Source: Bacteroidetes bacterium GWF2_33_16 (GTDB taxonomy: Bacteria; Bacteroidota; Bacteroidia; Bacteroidales; UBA12077). Taken from it: DNA of 64,000 nt. Shown in pieces: positions 34,979 through 43,955 of the stretch. The translations under genes were made by a program, and so were the position numbers. The DNA lies in assembly GCA_001768565.1 (NCBI GenBank), contig MEOE01000016.1, forward strand, positions 124,001 to 188,000. Direction: 5' to 3'. The notes beneath the pieces were generated by a model, which searched no databases, had not been told where the DNA came from, and saw nothing but the letters and a program-made list of their open reading frames with translations. Positions within the stretch are counted from its first letter, which is position 1, and every line of letters begins with the position of its first letter.

Positions 34979-36505
34979 TTAATGTTTAAAATGTCTGGTT
35001 CCGGTAAATACCATTGCCATATTATGATTATTACAATAATCTATCGAATCCTGATCTTTAACCGATCCTCCGGGTTGAATAACGGATTTTATTCCAGCTT
35101 GATTAGCTATCTCAACCGAATCGGCAAAGGGGAAAAAAGCATCTGAAGCCATAACGGCTCCATTCAAATCAAATTTAAAGCTATTGGCTTTTGTAATAGC
35201 TTGTTTTAACGCATCAATTCTTGATGTTTGTCCTATCCCACTTGCACAAAGTTGTTTGTCTTTTGCAAGAACTATGGTATTTGATTTTGAGTTTTTTACA
35301 ATTTTATTGGCAAAAACAAGATCTTCAATCTCTTTTGAAGTAGGCGCTGTATTAGTAACTACTGTAAGATCTTTGTCGGTTTCCATCTTCAAATCACGAT
35401 CCTGCAATAGTACTCCATTTAATAATGATCTAAACTGTTTTTTTGGAAAATCAGTTGGCTTTTGAATAAGAATAATTCTGTTTTTCTTTCCTTTTAAAAT
35501 TTCTATTGCATCTCTTTGATATGCAGGGGCTATAATCACTTCGAAGAATATCTTATTAATTTCTTCGGCACTGATTTTATCAATTTCTTTATTTGTAATT
35601 AAAATTCCACCATAAGCAGAAACAGGATCACCAGCTAAGGCTGCATTCCAAGCATCTACAAGGTTTGGACGTGATGCAATACCGCATGCATTGTTGTGTT
35701 TTAGAATAGCAAAAGTAGTTTCGTCAAATTCGGAAATAAGCTGCACCGCGGCTTCAATATCGAGTAAGTTATTGTAAGAAATTTGCTTGCCATGAATTTG
35801 ATCAAAAACCTTATTTAGATCTCCAAAGAAATATCCTTTTTGATGAGGGTTCTCTCCATAACGGAGTTCTTCACCTTCCTGAATGCTCTGCTTGAATACC
35901 GCTAGAGAAATATCTTTATTAAAATAATTAAATATAACTGTATCGTAATGCGAAGAAACGTTAAATGCATCAAGTGCAAATTGCTTTCGTTCAATAATAG
36001 TTGATTCCCCTTTTCGTAAAGTGAGTAAATCGATTAATTTTTGATACTGATTCTTTGAAGGAACAATTAATGTGTCGGTAAAATTTTTTGCAGTAGCACG
36101 AATTAAGGATATTCCACCAATATCAATTTTTTCGATTATATCTTGCTCGTCGGCTCCAGAAGCAACTGTAGCCTCAAAAGGGTAAAGATCAACAATTACA
36201 AGATCTAATTGAGGAATTTCATACTTGATCATCTCAGATAAATCAGAAGAATTACTTCTGCGGGCAAGTATTCCCCCGAAAACCTTAGGATGTAATGTTT
36301 TTACTCTACCACCAAGAATGGATGGATAATTGGTAAGAGTTTCAATTGATATTACAGGAACACCAAGCTTTTCTATAAAATCTTTTGTTCCTCCAGTTGA
36401 ATATATTTTTACACCTAAAGAATCAAGCAATTCTATAATTGGCTCTAGATTTGTTTTGTCGTATACAGAAATTAAGGCCGTCTTTATCTTCTTTAAATCA
36501 CTCAT
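34979..36505 (-). CDS. purH: Bifunctional AICAR transformylase/IMP cyclohydrolase
   Basis: Catalyses the last two steps of IMP synthesis. 508 residues. The N-terminal MGS-like cyclohydrolase domain (~1-200) contains YSTGGTKDFIEKLG and GGRVKTLHPKVFGG. The C-terminal transformylase domain has RYGENPHQ and KHNNACG, with the catalytic Lys-His. It is the first gene of the cell-shape unit, 27 bp before mreB, an arrangement known in Bacteroidota. Confidence 0.96.
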   Translation of the reverse strand: MSDLKKIKTALISVYDKTNLEPIIELLDSLGVKIYSTGGTKDFIEKLGVPVISIETLTNYPSILGGRVKTLHPKVFGGILARRSNSSDLSEMIKYEIPQLDLVIVDLYPFEATVASGADEQDIIEKIDIGGISLIRATAKNFTDTLIVPSKNQYQKLIDLLTLRKGESTIIERKQFALDAFNVSSHYDTVIFNYFNKDISLAVFKQSIQEGEELRYGENPHQKGYFFGDLNKVFDQIHGKQISYNNLLDIEAAVQLISEFDETTFAILKHNNACGIASRPNLVDAWNAALAGDPVSAYGGILITNKEIDKISAEEINKIFFEVIIAPAYQRDAIEILKGKKNRIILIQKPTDFPKKQFRSLLNGVLLQDRDLKMETDKDLTVVTNTAPTSKEIEDLVFANKIVKNSKSNTIVLAKDKQLCASGIGQTSRIDALKQAITKANSFKFDLNGAVMASDAFFPFADSVEIANQAGIKSVIQPGGSVKDQDSIDYCNNHNMAMVFTGTRHFKH

Positions 36506-36573
36506 TTATAATAATTTATATCGATTCGATAATATTTCAGATTTCGACACTAAAAATAACTGCTAAAAATACA

Positions 36574-36596
36574 CAGAATTACGCAGAATTACGCAG
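36574..36596. repeat. Tandem 10-bp repeat upstream of purH
   Basis: CAGAATTACG occurs twice in tandem plus a third partial CAG, in the 201-bp intergenic region between divergent purH and the ABC permease. It is short, and might be an operator or slippage product. Confidence 0.5.
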
Positions 36597-36674
36597 CTTG
36601 TCAAGCCTAAATATTATAATTTGAATAATTGCTCGAAAATATAAATAATACGGCAAAAAAAAAATTAGGATGTG

Positions 36675-36682
36675 TATATTTG
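36675..36682 (+). promoter_or_regulatory. Candidate -7 element of ABC permease gene
   Basis: TATATTTG matches TAnnTTTG, 25 bp before the ATG at 36707. No -33 box is apparent. It lies inside an alternative longer frame that starts at 36629, supporting the later start. Confidence 0.4.
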
Positions 36683-36706
36683 TTTAAATTATTTTTATTT
36701 GATTTC

Positions 36707-37966
36707 ATGATAATTCTAAATTTGATTAAAGAGAGCTTTCTTTTTGCAATTAATGCCCTAAAGGTAAATAGGTTGCGTACGATATTAACATTATTAGGAA
36801 TTACCATTGGCATTTTTGCAATTATTTCTGTTTTTACAGTACTTGATGCCCTAGAAGGAACAATTCGAAATAGTTTTTCTTCATTAGGTGATGATATTGT
36901 TTATGTCCAAAAATGGCCTTGGACTCCACCTCCTGGAGAAGAATATGCCTGGTGGGAATATCTGAAACGACCATTGCCAAGTATAAAAGAATACGAAAAC
37001 ATAAAAAAACATTCTGAAAAAACACTTGCAGCCAATTTTGCAGTTTCTACATTAAGGAATGTAAAATATAAAAATACAACGGCCGAAAATGTTATTATTT
37101 GGGCAAATTCTCATGAATTTGAAAAATTAAGAACTTTTGAACTGGAAAGCGGCAGATACTTCACTCCTTTTGAATCGGCAGCCGGCAAAAACATTTGTTT
37201 AATTGGTTATGAAGTAGCTCAAAATCTTTTTGAAGGAATAGACCCTATTGGTAAAGAAATAAAAATACAAGGAAGAAAAATTGGCATTATTGGAGTAATA
37301 AAAAAAGAAGGAAAAGATATTCTTGGTGGTGGTGGTTCGCTAGACGAAATGGTTGTAATACCTGTTAATTATGCAAAAAATCTTCTTGACATTAAAAGTG
37401 ACAATGTAAATCCGATGATAATGGTTAAAGCCAAGCCTGGCGTTTCTGTTGCGGAACTAAAAGACGAAGTAAGAAATATTATTCGTTCGACCAGAACTTT
37501 AAACCCTAAACAAAAAGACAATTTCGCATTGAATCAATCAAGTTTGTTAACATCAAGCCTTGATCAGATTTTTAGTGTAATCAATTTTGCCGGTTGGCTT
37601 ATTGGAGGATTTTCAATTCTTGTAGGTGGTTTTGGAATTGCAAACATTATGTTTGTATCAGTAAAAGAACGTACAAATATTATAGGTATTCAAAAAGCTT
37701 TAGGTGCTAAAAGATTTTTTATTTTATTTCAGTTTCTTTTCGAATCGGTATTATTATCACTTGTTGGTGGTTCATTAGGATTATTACTTATATATGGTGG
37801 AAGCTTAATTGCCAATGCAAAAACAGAATTGGAAATAGTACTTACTTTTGGTAATATTATTCTGGGTTTGAGTATATCAGCAATCATTGGAGTAATTTCT
37901 GGTTATGCTCCTGCTCGATCTGCAGCAAGATTAAATCCTGTAGAAGCAATAAATAATACCTTTTAG
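36707..37966 (+). CDS. MacB/FtsX-type ABC transporter permease
   Basis: A 419-residue inner-membrane permease. One membrane segment near the N-terminus (TILTLLGITIGIFAIISVFTV), a large periplasmic domain (~45-285) with MacB_PCD character, and three C-terminal segments of the FtsX domain (from WLIGGFSILVGGFGIANIMFVSV to PARSAARLNPVEAI). MacB-type permeases act mechanically to export peptides or lipoproteins; no ATPase is adjacent, so its partner is encoded elsewhere. The start at 36707 is chosen over an upstream ATG because a -7 element intervenes. Confidence 0.85.
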   Translation: MIILNLIKESFLFAINALKVNRLRTILTLLGITIGIFAIISVFTVLDALEGTIRNSFSSLGDDIVYVQKWPWTPPPGEEYAWWEYLKRPLPSIKEYENIKKHSEKTLAANFAVSTLRNVKYKNTTAENVIIWANSHEFEKLRTFELESGRYFTPFESAAGKNICLIGYEVAQNLFEGIDPIGKEIKIQGRKIGIIGVIKKEGKDILGGGGSLDEMVVIPVNYAKNLLDIKSDNVNPMIMVKAKPGVSVAELKDEVRNIIRSTRTLNPKQKDNFALNQSSLLTSSLDQIFSVINFAGWLIGGFSILVGGFGIANIMFVSVKERTNIIGIQKALGAKRFFILFQFLFESVLLSLVGGSLGLLLIYGGSLIANAKTELEIVLTFGNIILGLSISAIIGVISGYAPARSAARLNPVEAINNTF

Positions 37967-38068
37967 GAATAATCCAGAGCTATTAATCTACATTTGCTTT
38001 ATTATCTTGGTTTGATGTTAAAACCATGTTAAAAATATTACATCCAAAGAAAATTTAAAGTTGATTTG

Positions 38069-38076
38069 TATATTTG
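38069..38076 (+). promoter_or_regulatory. Candidate -7 element of the His-rich lipoprotein gene
   Basis: TATATTTG followed by CG matches TAnnTTTG. It predicts a leader of about 33 nt before the ATG at 38115. No -33 box seen. Confidence 0.4.
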
Positions 38077-38114
38077 CGTAGAGTATTAAATTATTAACCT
38101 AAAAAAGTAGACCT

Positions 38115-38714
38115 ATGTTAAAAAAAGTAATTGGAATATTTGTTATTACTTCATTATTATTCTCTTGCGGAACAAAGCAAAAAGAAACTGAAAACAAAAT
38201 AGAGGAAATATCTATTGAGAGTTTAATGGCAAGCATCGATAATTATATCGACAAAGATTTGATAGTATCTGGAACTGTTAGTCATGTTTGCTCGCATGGT
38301 GGCAAGCGATTGTTTTTAATTGCTGAAAATCCTGATATCGTAATAAAAGTTATCCCAAACGATGAAATTGGAGTTTTCAGTAAAGATTTGGAAGGCAGTA
38401 AAGTTAATGTTTATGGTAAAGTTAAAGAAATTAGAATTGATGAAGCTTACATAGCTGAGATGGAGGAAGAGATGAGGGCTGGCGTTGAATCAGAAGCTGC
38501 TCATACACACGATGGCACTCATGATGGTGAACATAAAACTGCCGAACTTGACAGTACACAGATTGAGAAAATAGCAGAAATGCGTCTTGAGGTTACTGAA
38601 TCAGAAAAAGGATACATCTCGCAATATTGGATTGAAGCAACGAAAGTTGAAGAAATTGAATCAACAGAAGAGATTGAAACTGAACCTGAAGTGACCGAAG
38701 AAACTGAAAAATAA
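38115..38714 (+). CDS. Lipoprotein with OB-like domain and His-rich segment
   Basis: A 199-residue lipoprotein (lipobox Cys18 in LLFSCG). Residues ~35-110 look like a small beta-barrel (IDKDLIVSGTVSHVCSHGGKRLFLIAEN..VNVYGKVKEIRID), similar to OB-fold tRNA-anticodon-like lipoproteins. VSHVCSHGG (H57, C59, H61) and a downstream His-rich stretch HTHDGTHDGEH (~130-140) could bind metal. The C-terminus is strongly acidic (EEIETEPEVTEETE). The next gene encodes a PepSY-type membrane protein. Function unknown; a metal or redox role is an inference. Confidence 0.7.
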   Translation: MLKKVIGIFVITSLLFSCGTKQKETENKIEEISIESLMASIDNYIDKDLIVSGTVSHVCSHGGKRLFLIAENPDIVIKVIPNDEIGVFSKDLEGSKVNVYGKVKEIRIDEAYIAEMEEEMRAGVESEAAHTHDGTHDGEHKTAELDSTQIEKIAEMRLEVTESEKGYISQYWIEATKVEEIESTEEIETEPEVTEETEK

Positions 38715-38733
38715 TAGTTTAAATTTACATTAT

Positions 38734-38769
38734 AGTCCGAAAATCATATGTGATTTCTCGGACTTTTTT
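38734..38769 (+). terminator. Terminator between lipoprotein and PepSY-type gene
   Basis: AGTCCGA/TCGGACT stem continuing into AAATCA/TGATTT (one bulged C), loop TATG, then T6. Strong hairpin, so the downstream gene may need read-through or its own promoter. Confidence 0.8.
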
Positions 38770-38780
38770 ATTCACTTATT

Positions 38781-39347
38781 ATGAAAATACGTAAACTAAA
38801 CAGAGACCTGCATCGCGATTTGGGTTATATCTTTTTTGCAATGACCGTAATATATGGATTATCGGGAATTGCATTAAATCATATTGATGATTGGAATCCA
38901 AATTATGTGATTAAGAATAAAGAGATAAGTGCAACAATTTCTTCATTCGATTTTCAAGACTTATCGCGTGATAATGCAATTGCACTTTTAAAAAATATTG
39001 CACCTGAAGAAAAATACAAAAATCATTATTTTCCAAAAGAAGGAGTAATTAAGATATTTATAAAAGATGGCAATATTGAGCTTGACACCCAAACAGGTAA
39101 GGGATTTATAGAAACATCGAAACGAAGACCTGTATTTCATCAGGTAAACTACCTGCATTATAATCCACGTAAATGGTGGACAATAACCTCTGATATTTTT
39201 GCAGGTTCATTAATTCTGCTTGCTATTACAGGGCTATTTATACTCAAAGGCAAAAACGGAATTACTGGTCGAGGTGCATGGTTAACATCAATTGGAATTA
39301 TTGTACCTCTTTTGTTTCTATTACTTTATTACTGGAATGTTTTCTAA
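38781..39347 (+). CDS. PepSY-associated membrane protein
   Basis: A 188-residue inner-membrane protein. The opening KLNRDLHRDLGYIFFAMTVIYGLSGIALNH is the PepSY-associated TM helix. A periplasmic segment (~38-130) with PepSY character follows, and FHQVNYLHYNPRKWWTI precedes two more membrane segments (~140-187). Family members are often linked to iron, flavin or siderophore systems. Its stop codon directly abuts that of the convergent mgtE gene. Confidence 0.75.
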   Translation: MKIRKLNRDLHRDLGYIFFAMTVIYGLSGIALNHIDDWNPNYVIKNKEISATISSFDFQDLSRDNAIALLKNIAPEEKYKNHYFPKEGVIKIFIKDGNIELDTQTGKGFIETSKRRPVFHQVNYLHYNPRKWWTITSDIFAGSLILLAITGLFILKGKNGITGRGAWLTSIGIIVPLLFLLLYYWNVF

Positions 39348-40712
39348 TTAAAAAATGGAGAAAAATAATCTTCCAATCATAAGATAAAGAAATAATCCCA
39401 TAATATCGTTTACAGTTGTAATAAAAGGTCCGGTAGCCAGTGCTGGGTCAATCTTAAATCTATCGAGCAACATTGGTACAAACGTTCCAAACAAAGAAGC
39501 AAATATAATTACAGCAAATAAGGCACTACTTACAGTTATTGTTAATGCGAAGCTATCGCTAAGAAAGAAATTGTACGTAAAAATTACTGAAGAAAGAATA
39601 ATTCCATTAATACTGGCAACAAAAAGTTCTTTAGATAACTTTTTCCCGATACTCTCAAAGCCCAATGAATTGGTAGCAAGAGCCTGCACAATTATTGACG
39701 AAGACTGAACTCCCACATTACCACCCATAGCAGCAATTAGTGGAATGAAAAATGCCATTTGAGGATAAAGACCTAAATCATATTCATAATTACCAATAAC
39801 CAACGCACCGATAATGCCACCAAACAACCCAATAAAAAGCCAGGGTATTCTTGCACGTGTTAGTAACCATGCACTATCGGAGTGTTCAACATCTTGAGTT
39901 ATACCAGATACCAATTGATAATCTCTTTCTGCTTCTTCTCGCATTACATCCACCACATCGTCGATAGTAATTCTTCCGGCAAGTCTCCCAATTGCATCAA
40001 CTACAGGTAAAGCAACAAGATTATACTTTTCCATTATATTTGCAACTTCTTCCGATTTGGTATCGGTTTTCACAGAAATTACCTCTGTATTCTGGATGTT
40101 TTTAATTCTTGCATTTGCCGATGCCAGTAACATTTTTTTAAGAGAAAGTGTTCCTTTAAGGATATTATTATCATCTACCACATAAACATAATAAATCTCA
40201 TCAACCTCAGTAGCTTGCTTACGCATCTCTTTAAGGCAAGTAGTCATATTCCAGTTTTCGTTAACTGTAATAAGCTCTTTTGCCATTAAACCACCGGCCG
40301 TATTCTCATCATAGTTTAACAGATCGACAATATCTCCTGCCAGGTCAAGGTCTTGAATATATGAAATTACTTCTTCCTGTTTTTGTTCTGATAAATCACC
40401 AATAACATCAGCAGCATCATCAGAATCCATTTTGTCGATTAACTGCTTAGCAATAAACTCACTAGGCAGGGATTCAATAAATCTTTCGCGGTCGTCATCT
40501 TCCAACTCAACAAAAACATCTGCCGCCTTATCCTCATCTAACATTACATGAAGAAACTGAGCTTCATTCATTTCTAACTCATCATAAATATCAGCAATAT
40601 CAGCTGGATGGAGGTCTTTAACCATATCGAATGCAGCTGCTTCTTCTTTCTTGTCGATGTGAACACGAAGTTTATCAAGAAATTCGCGAGTTAGTTCAAA
40701 TTGCATTGCCAT
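39348..40712 (-). CDS. mgtE: Magnesium transporter MgtE
   Basis: A 454-residue inner-membrane Mg2+ channel. The cytoplasmic N domain (HPADIADIYDEL.., ~1-125) is followed by two CBS domains (~130-255) and five membrane helices with FIPLIAAMGGNVGVQSSSI, the pore signature of MgtE. It ends FFSIF, with no extra domain. The ATG lies 18 bp after the rsmA stop, so the two may be co-transcribed. Confidence 0.95.
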   Translation of the reverse strand: MAMQFELTREFLDKLRVHIDKKEEAAAFDMVKDLHPADIADIYDELEMNEAQFLHVMLDEDKAADVFVELEDDDRERFIESLPSEFIAKQLIDKMDSDDAADVIGDLSEQKQEEVISYIQDLDLAGDIVDLLNYDENTAGGLMAKELITVNENWNMTTCLKEMRKQATEVDEIYYVYVVDDNNILKGTLSLKKMLLASANARIKNIQNTEVISVKTDTKSEEVANIMEKYNLVALPVVDAIGRLAGRITIDDVVDVMREEAERDYQLVSGITQDVEHSDSAWLLTRARIPWLFIGLFGGIIGALVIGNYEYDLGLYPQMAFFIPLIAAMGGNVGVQSSSIIVQALATNSLGFESIGKKLSKELFVASINGIILSSVIFTYNFFLSDSFALTITVSSALFAVIIFASLFGTFVPMLLDRFKIDPALATGPFITTVNDIMGLFLYLMIGRLFFSIF

Positions 40713-40730
40713 ATTAAACAGGGTTGAATG

Positions 40731-41504
40731 TTAATTTTTATGATCGATTATATTTGTAAGATATATTAGCTCATCAACACTTAATTGCTCAGGCCGCTTA
40801 TTAAATATCGGGTTATCAGTTGGTAAATTTACCAAAATACTCTTTAATGAGTTGCGCAATGTTTTCCTTCGTTGATTAAATCCAAGCTTTACAACTTTAA
40901 AAAATAATTCCTCATTGCAGTCGAGTGCTTTTCTATTATTTCGTTTTAAATGAATAACTGCCGAATTTACCTTTGGCGGCGGATCAAATACGTTAGGTCC
41001 AACTGTAAATAAATATTCAATATCGTAAAAGGCCTGCAAAAAAACACTTAAAATTCCATATGTTTTATTCCCATGCGATGCTTTAATCCTATCTGCTACT
41101 TCTTTCTGAATCATACAAACAACATCTAAAACCAAATCGCGGTTTTCGAGCACTTTAAAAAAAATCTGACTAGAAATATTATAAGGAAAGTTTCCGATCA
41201 TTGTTATTGGATCCTGAAAATAATCCCTGATATTAATTTTAAGAAAATCAGCTAAAATAAGCTTTTCTCTCAATTGAGGGTATTCTATTTTCAAATACTC
41301 ATATGCCTCGGTATCTACCTCAATAGCATACAAATTAATTTCTTGCTGGCTCAATAAAATTGATGTAAGCACACCCGTTCCAGGACCAATTTCAAGTATT
41401 GTTTTTTGTTTGCATTGATCCAAGGCAGCCACTATTTTACGGGCAATATTTTGATCTTTTAAAAAATGCTGCCCAAGACTTTTTTTTGGCCGTACGTAAC
41501 TCAT
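40731..41504 (-). CDS. rsmA: 16S rRNA (adenine1518/1519-N6)-dimethyltransferase
   Basis: A 257-residue SAM-dependent KsgA methyltransferase that dimethylates two adenosines in 16S helix 45. KKSLGQHFLKD at the N-terminus, LEIGPGTGVLTSILL (SAM motif I), and the catalytic NFPYNISSQI. The C-terminal helical domain has FNQRRKTLRNSLK. Upstream of mgtE, same strand. Confidence 0.96.
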   Translation of the reverse strand: MSYVRPKKSLGQHFLKDQNIARKIVAALDQCKQKTILEIGPGTGVLTSILLSQQEINLYAIEVDTEAYEYLKIEYPQLREKLILADFLKINIRDYFQDPITMIGNFPYNISSQIFFKVLENRDLVLDVVCMIQKEVADRIKASHGNKTYGILSVFLQAFYDIEYLFTVGPNVFDPPPKVNSAVIHLKRNNRKALDCNEELFFKVVKLGFNQRRKTLRNSLKSILVNLPTDNPIFNKRPEQLSVDELIYLTNIIDHKN

Positions 41505-41580
41505 CGATTTTGGAATTTAACGAATTGATTTGAATTAATGTGTAAAGATCGAAAAACTTCGGTCAAATTCAAATTAATCA

Positions 41581-41588
41581 TATCTTTG
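41581..41588 (+). promoter_or_regulatory. Candidate -7 element of the LPG-synthase-type gene
   Basis: TATCTTTG matches TAnnTTTG. It predicts a start near 41595, before ATG 41613 but after the in-frame ATG at 41538. Confidence 0.4.
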
Positions 41589-41612
41589 AAATATCATAAT
41601 GAGCAATATTCT

Positions 41613-42584
41613 ATGCATTTTAAATTTATTCGTTTTTTAATTATTACACTCATAATTATTCTTTCGTATGGTTTTATTATACATAAGATAATTCATTTTG
41701 AGGAACTCAAGACCTTTAAGTTCTGGCATTTACTTAACGATTTATCAAATGTTTTTTATTTATTATTAGTTCTTTCTTTAATGTTAATAAACTGGACCAT
41801 TGAAGCATTTAAATGGCAAATGCTTATTTCCAAAATACAGATTATATCATTAAGCAGTGCCTTTAAGGCAGTAATTTCAGGCGTTACTATTGGTATAATT
41901 ACGCCCAACAGGATTGGAGAGATTGGCGGACGAATTGCTTTTCTCGAAAAAGGAAAAAGAACCTATGGTGCTTTAACTTCAGGTATTGGCAGTTATGCCC
42001 AGTTTATTGCTACTATTATTATGGGAGTTGCCGGATTTATTGTATTCCTATTATTTTTCCCAGATAGGCTTCACATAAATTCTTTTTTTAACGAAATTAC
42101 AGCATTTGTTTTATTCATGTTTCTTGGATTATTTTTATGGAGTTTTTATAATGTAAAAAAAATAATTCCGGCATTAGTAAAAATCCCATTTTTTAAGAAG
42201 AGATCAGAACAGATTCAATATTTGTCTAGAGAATCAAGGAAGTCGTTGTCAATTATTTTGCTTTTAAGTATTGTTCGGTATACTGTTTTTTTTACTCAGT
42301 TTTTGATTTTGCTTTATGTATTTAATGTTGAACTTACTATGCTAGAAGGATTTGTATCGATTACCCTTACTTATTTGTTTATGACAATAATTCCCACCAC
42401 TACACTTGTAGAACTTGGATTAAGAGGCTCGCTGGCTATATTCTTCATAGGATTATTTTCAGATAATATTATAGGAATTGTACTTGCATCTTTTTTTATA
42501 TGGGCAATTAATATTACAATACCAGCAATCATAGGTTCTTTCTTTTTAATAAAAAACAAACAATGGCAAACCATTTCAACTTAA
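41613..42584 (+). CDS. LPG synthase/UPF0104-type membrane protein
   Basis: A 323-residue inner-membrane protein with about eight hydrophobic segments. The middle contains TIGIITPNRIGEIGGRIAFL and a later ELGLRG, marks of the lysylphosphatidylglycerol synthase TM (UPF0104/AglD-like) family. It lacks the C-terminal aminoacyl-transferase domain of MprF, so it is more likely a lipid-handling membrane domain. The later ATG is chosen because a -7 element lies between the two candidates. The CDF-like gene follows after 33 bp. Confidence 0.75.
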   Translation: MHFKFIRFLIITLIIILSYGFIIHKIIHFEELKTFKFWHLLNDLSNVFYLLLVLSLMLINWTIEAFKWQMLISKIQIISLSSAFKAVISGVTIGIITPNRIGEIGGRIAFLEKGKRTYGALTSGIGSYAQFIATIIMGVAGFIVFLLFFPDRLHINSFFNEITAFVLFMFLGLFLWSFYNVKKIIPALVKIPFFKKRSEQIQYLSRESRKSLSIILLLSIVRYTVFFTQFLILLYVFNVELTMLEGFVSITLTYLFMTIIPTTTLVELGLRGSLAIFFIGLFSDNIIGIVLASFFIWAINITIPAIIGSFFLIKNKQWQTIST

Positions 42585-42617
42585 ATTTGTTTCAATATTG
42601 AATTATCCTTTTAAAAC

Positions 42618-43262
42618 ATGGAAAAACAAAAGCTCTTAAGAATTGCAATTCTATTAAGTTTAATTACAATAGTCTATAATATTGCCGAAGGAATAATATC
42701 TGTTTATTTTGGAATTGATGATGATGCATTATCACTTTTGGGATTTGGTACAGATAGCTTTGTTGAAGTTATTTCAGGCATTGCTATTTTACATATGGTT
42801 TTACGAATGCGTTTTTCGAAAGTAGTTCAACGCGATAAGTTTGAACGCCAAGCCTTACGAATTACAGGATTTGGATTCTATGTATTAACGGCAGGAATAC
42901 TTATTGGAGCTATGCTTACACTAATTAAAGGTTCAAAACCAGAAACCACTTTACCTGGAATAATTGTTGCATCCGTTTCGATAATAACCATGTATTTCTT
43001 ATTGCATTACAAATTAAAAATAGGTAAAGCTTTAAATTCCGATGCTATAATTGCTGATGCAAATTGCACCAAATCATGCCTTTACCTTTCTATTGTTTTA
43101 CTTGTAAGTAGTATGGCTTATGCCGTTTTTGAAATTGGATATATTGATATACTGGGCTCGTTAGTCATTGCGTGGTTTACCTTTAAAGAAGCTCGCGAAG
43201 CATTCGAGAAAGTCAAAAGCAATTCATTAGCATGTTGCTGTAATGGCAATTGCCATAGCTAA
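42618..43262 (+). CDS. CDF-like cation transporter with Cys metal site
   Basis: A 214-residue inner-membrane protein with about six membrane segments and no cytoplasmic CDF domain. In the second segment DSFVE (D46, E50) matches the DxxxD metal pair of CDF exporters. In the fifth, where CDF proteins have ADAxHxxxD, this one has ADANCTKSC, giving C150-x3-C154. The C-terminus is CCCNGNCHS (C206-208, C212). The ligand set suggests a thiophilic metal, but the substrate is unknown. It abuts the convergent methyltransferase gene stop to stop. Confidence 0.75.
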   Translation: MEKQKLLRIAILLSLITIVYNIAEGIISVYFGIDDDALSLLGFGTDSFVEVISGIAILHMVLRMRFSKVVQRDKFERQALRITGFGFYVLTAGILIGAMLTLIKGSKPETTLPGIIVASVSIITMYFLLHYKLKIGKALNSDAIIADANCTKSCLYLSIVLLVSSMAYAVFEIGYIDILGSLVIAWFTFKEAREAFEKVKSNSLACCCNGNCHS

Positions 43263-43955
43263 TTAATCATTCATAATATTTTCATTGAGCTTATTGCAGA
43301 TTGAATGAATAAGGTGAATATCCGTTTCTCCTAGTACCATAATTCGTTCCATGATTCGATTATAAATAGCAGTATTTTCTTTAAACCCAATTTCGGATAA
43401 TATCGCCTCAACCTTATTTTTTAATGCTTTAAACTCGTTTTCGTTTTTCTCTACATCTACAACTAACAAATTATAATCAAGCATTGATAATGTATATGCA
43501 TAAATCATAACCGACTGAGCCAGGTTGAGTGAAGGATAACTTGTTTTCATTGGCACATTTGTAACGGTGTGACAAAGAGATAATTCTTCGTTGGTAAGAC
43601 CACTTTCTTCGCGTCCAAAAACAATGGCCAGGCTTTTTATTGTTGATGATTTAGCCCGAATCAACTCATTCAATTTGTCTGCTGGGTAATAATCCTGATT
43701 TACTTTACGTTTTTTGGCGGTGGTGCCTATAATCCAGTCAATGTCTTTAACTGCATCTTTTAAAGAATTAAAAATCTGCGCGTTTTCCAAAATGTCATTT
43801 GATCCATGTGCAAGCCATCTGGCCTCATCTGCCAAATGATTCGCCGGATTAACCAACCGCAATGAGCTAAACCCCATGGTTTTTATGGCACGAGCTGCTG
43901 CTCCAATATTTTCAGGAACAGCCGGTTCTACAAGTATAAAATAAATGTCAATCAC
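43263..43955 (-). CDS. TrmJ-like tRNA/rRNA 2'-O-methyltransferase
   Basis: A 230-residue SPOUT (TrmH/TrmJ-type) methyltransferase. IYFILVEPAVPENIGAAARA at the N-terminus, VFGREESGLTNEELSLC (motif 2) and MKTSYPSLNLAQSVMIYAY (motif 3, knot). Closest in layout to TrmJ, which methylates tRNA position 32, but rRNA is not excluded. Start is GTG at 43953-43955, overlapping the stop of the upstream amidotransferase-like gene (GTGA). Confidence 0.85.
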   Translation of the reverse strand: MIDIYFILVEPAVPENIGAAARAIKTMGFSSLRLVNPANHLADEARWLAHGSNDILENAQIFNSLKDAVKDIDWIIGTTAKKRKVNQDYYPADKLNELIRAKSSTIKSLAIVFGREESGLTNEELSLCHTVTNVPMKTSYPSLNLAQSVMIYAYTLSMLDYNLLVVDVEKNENEFKALKNKVEAILSEIGFKENTAIYNRIMERIMVLGETDIHLIHSICNKLNENIMND

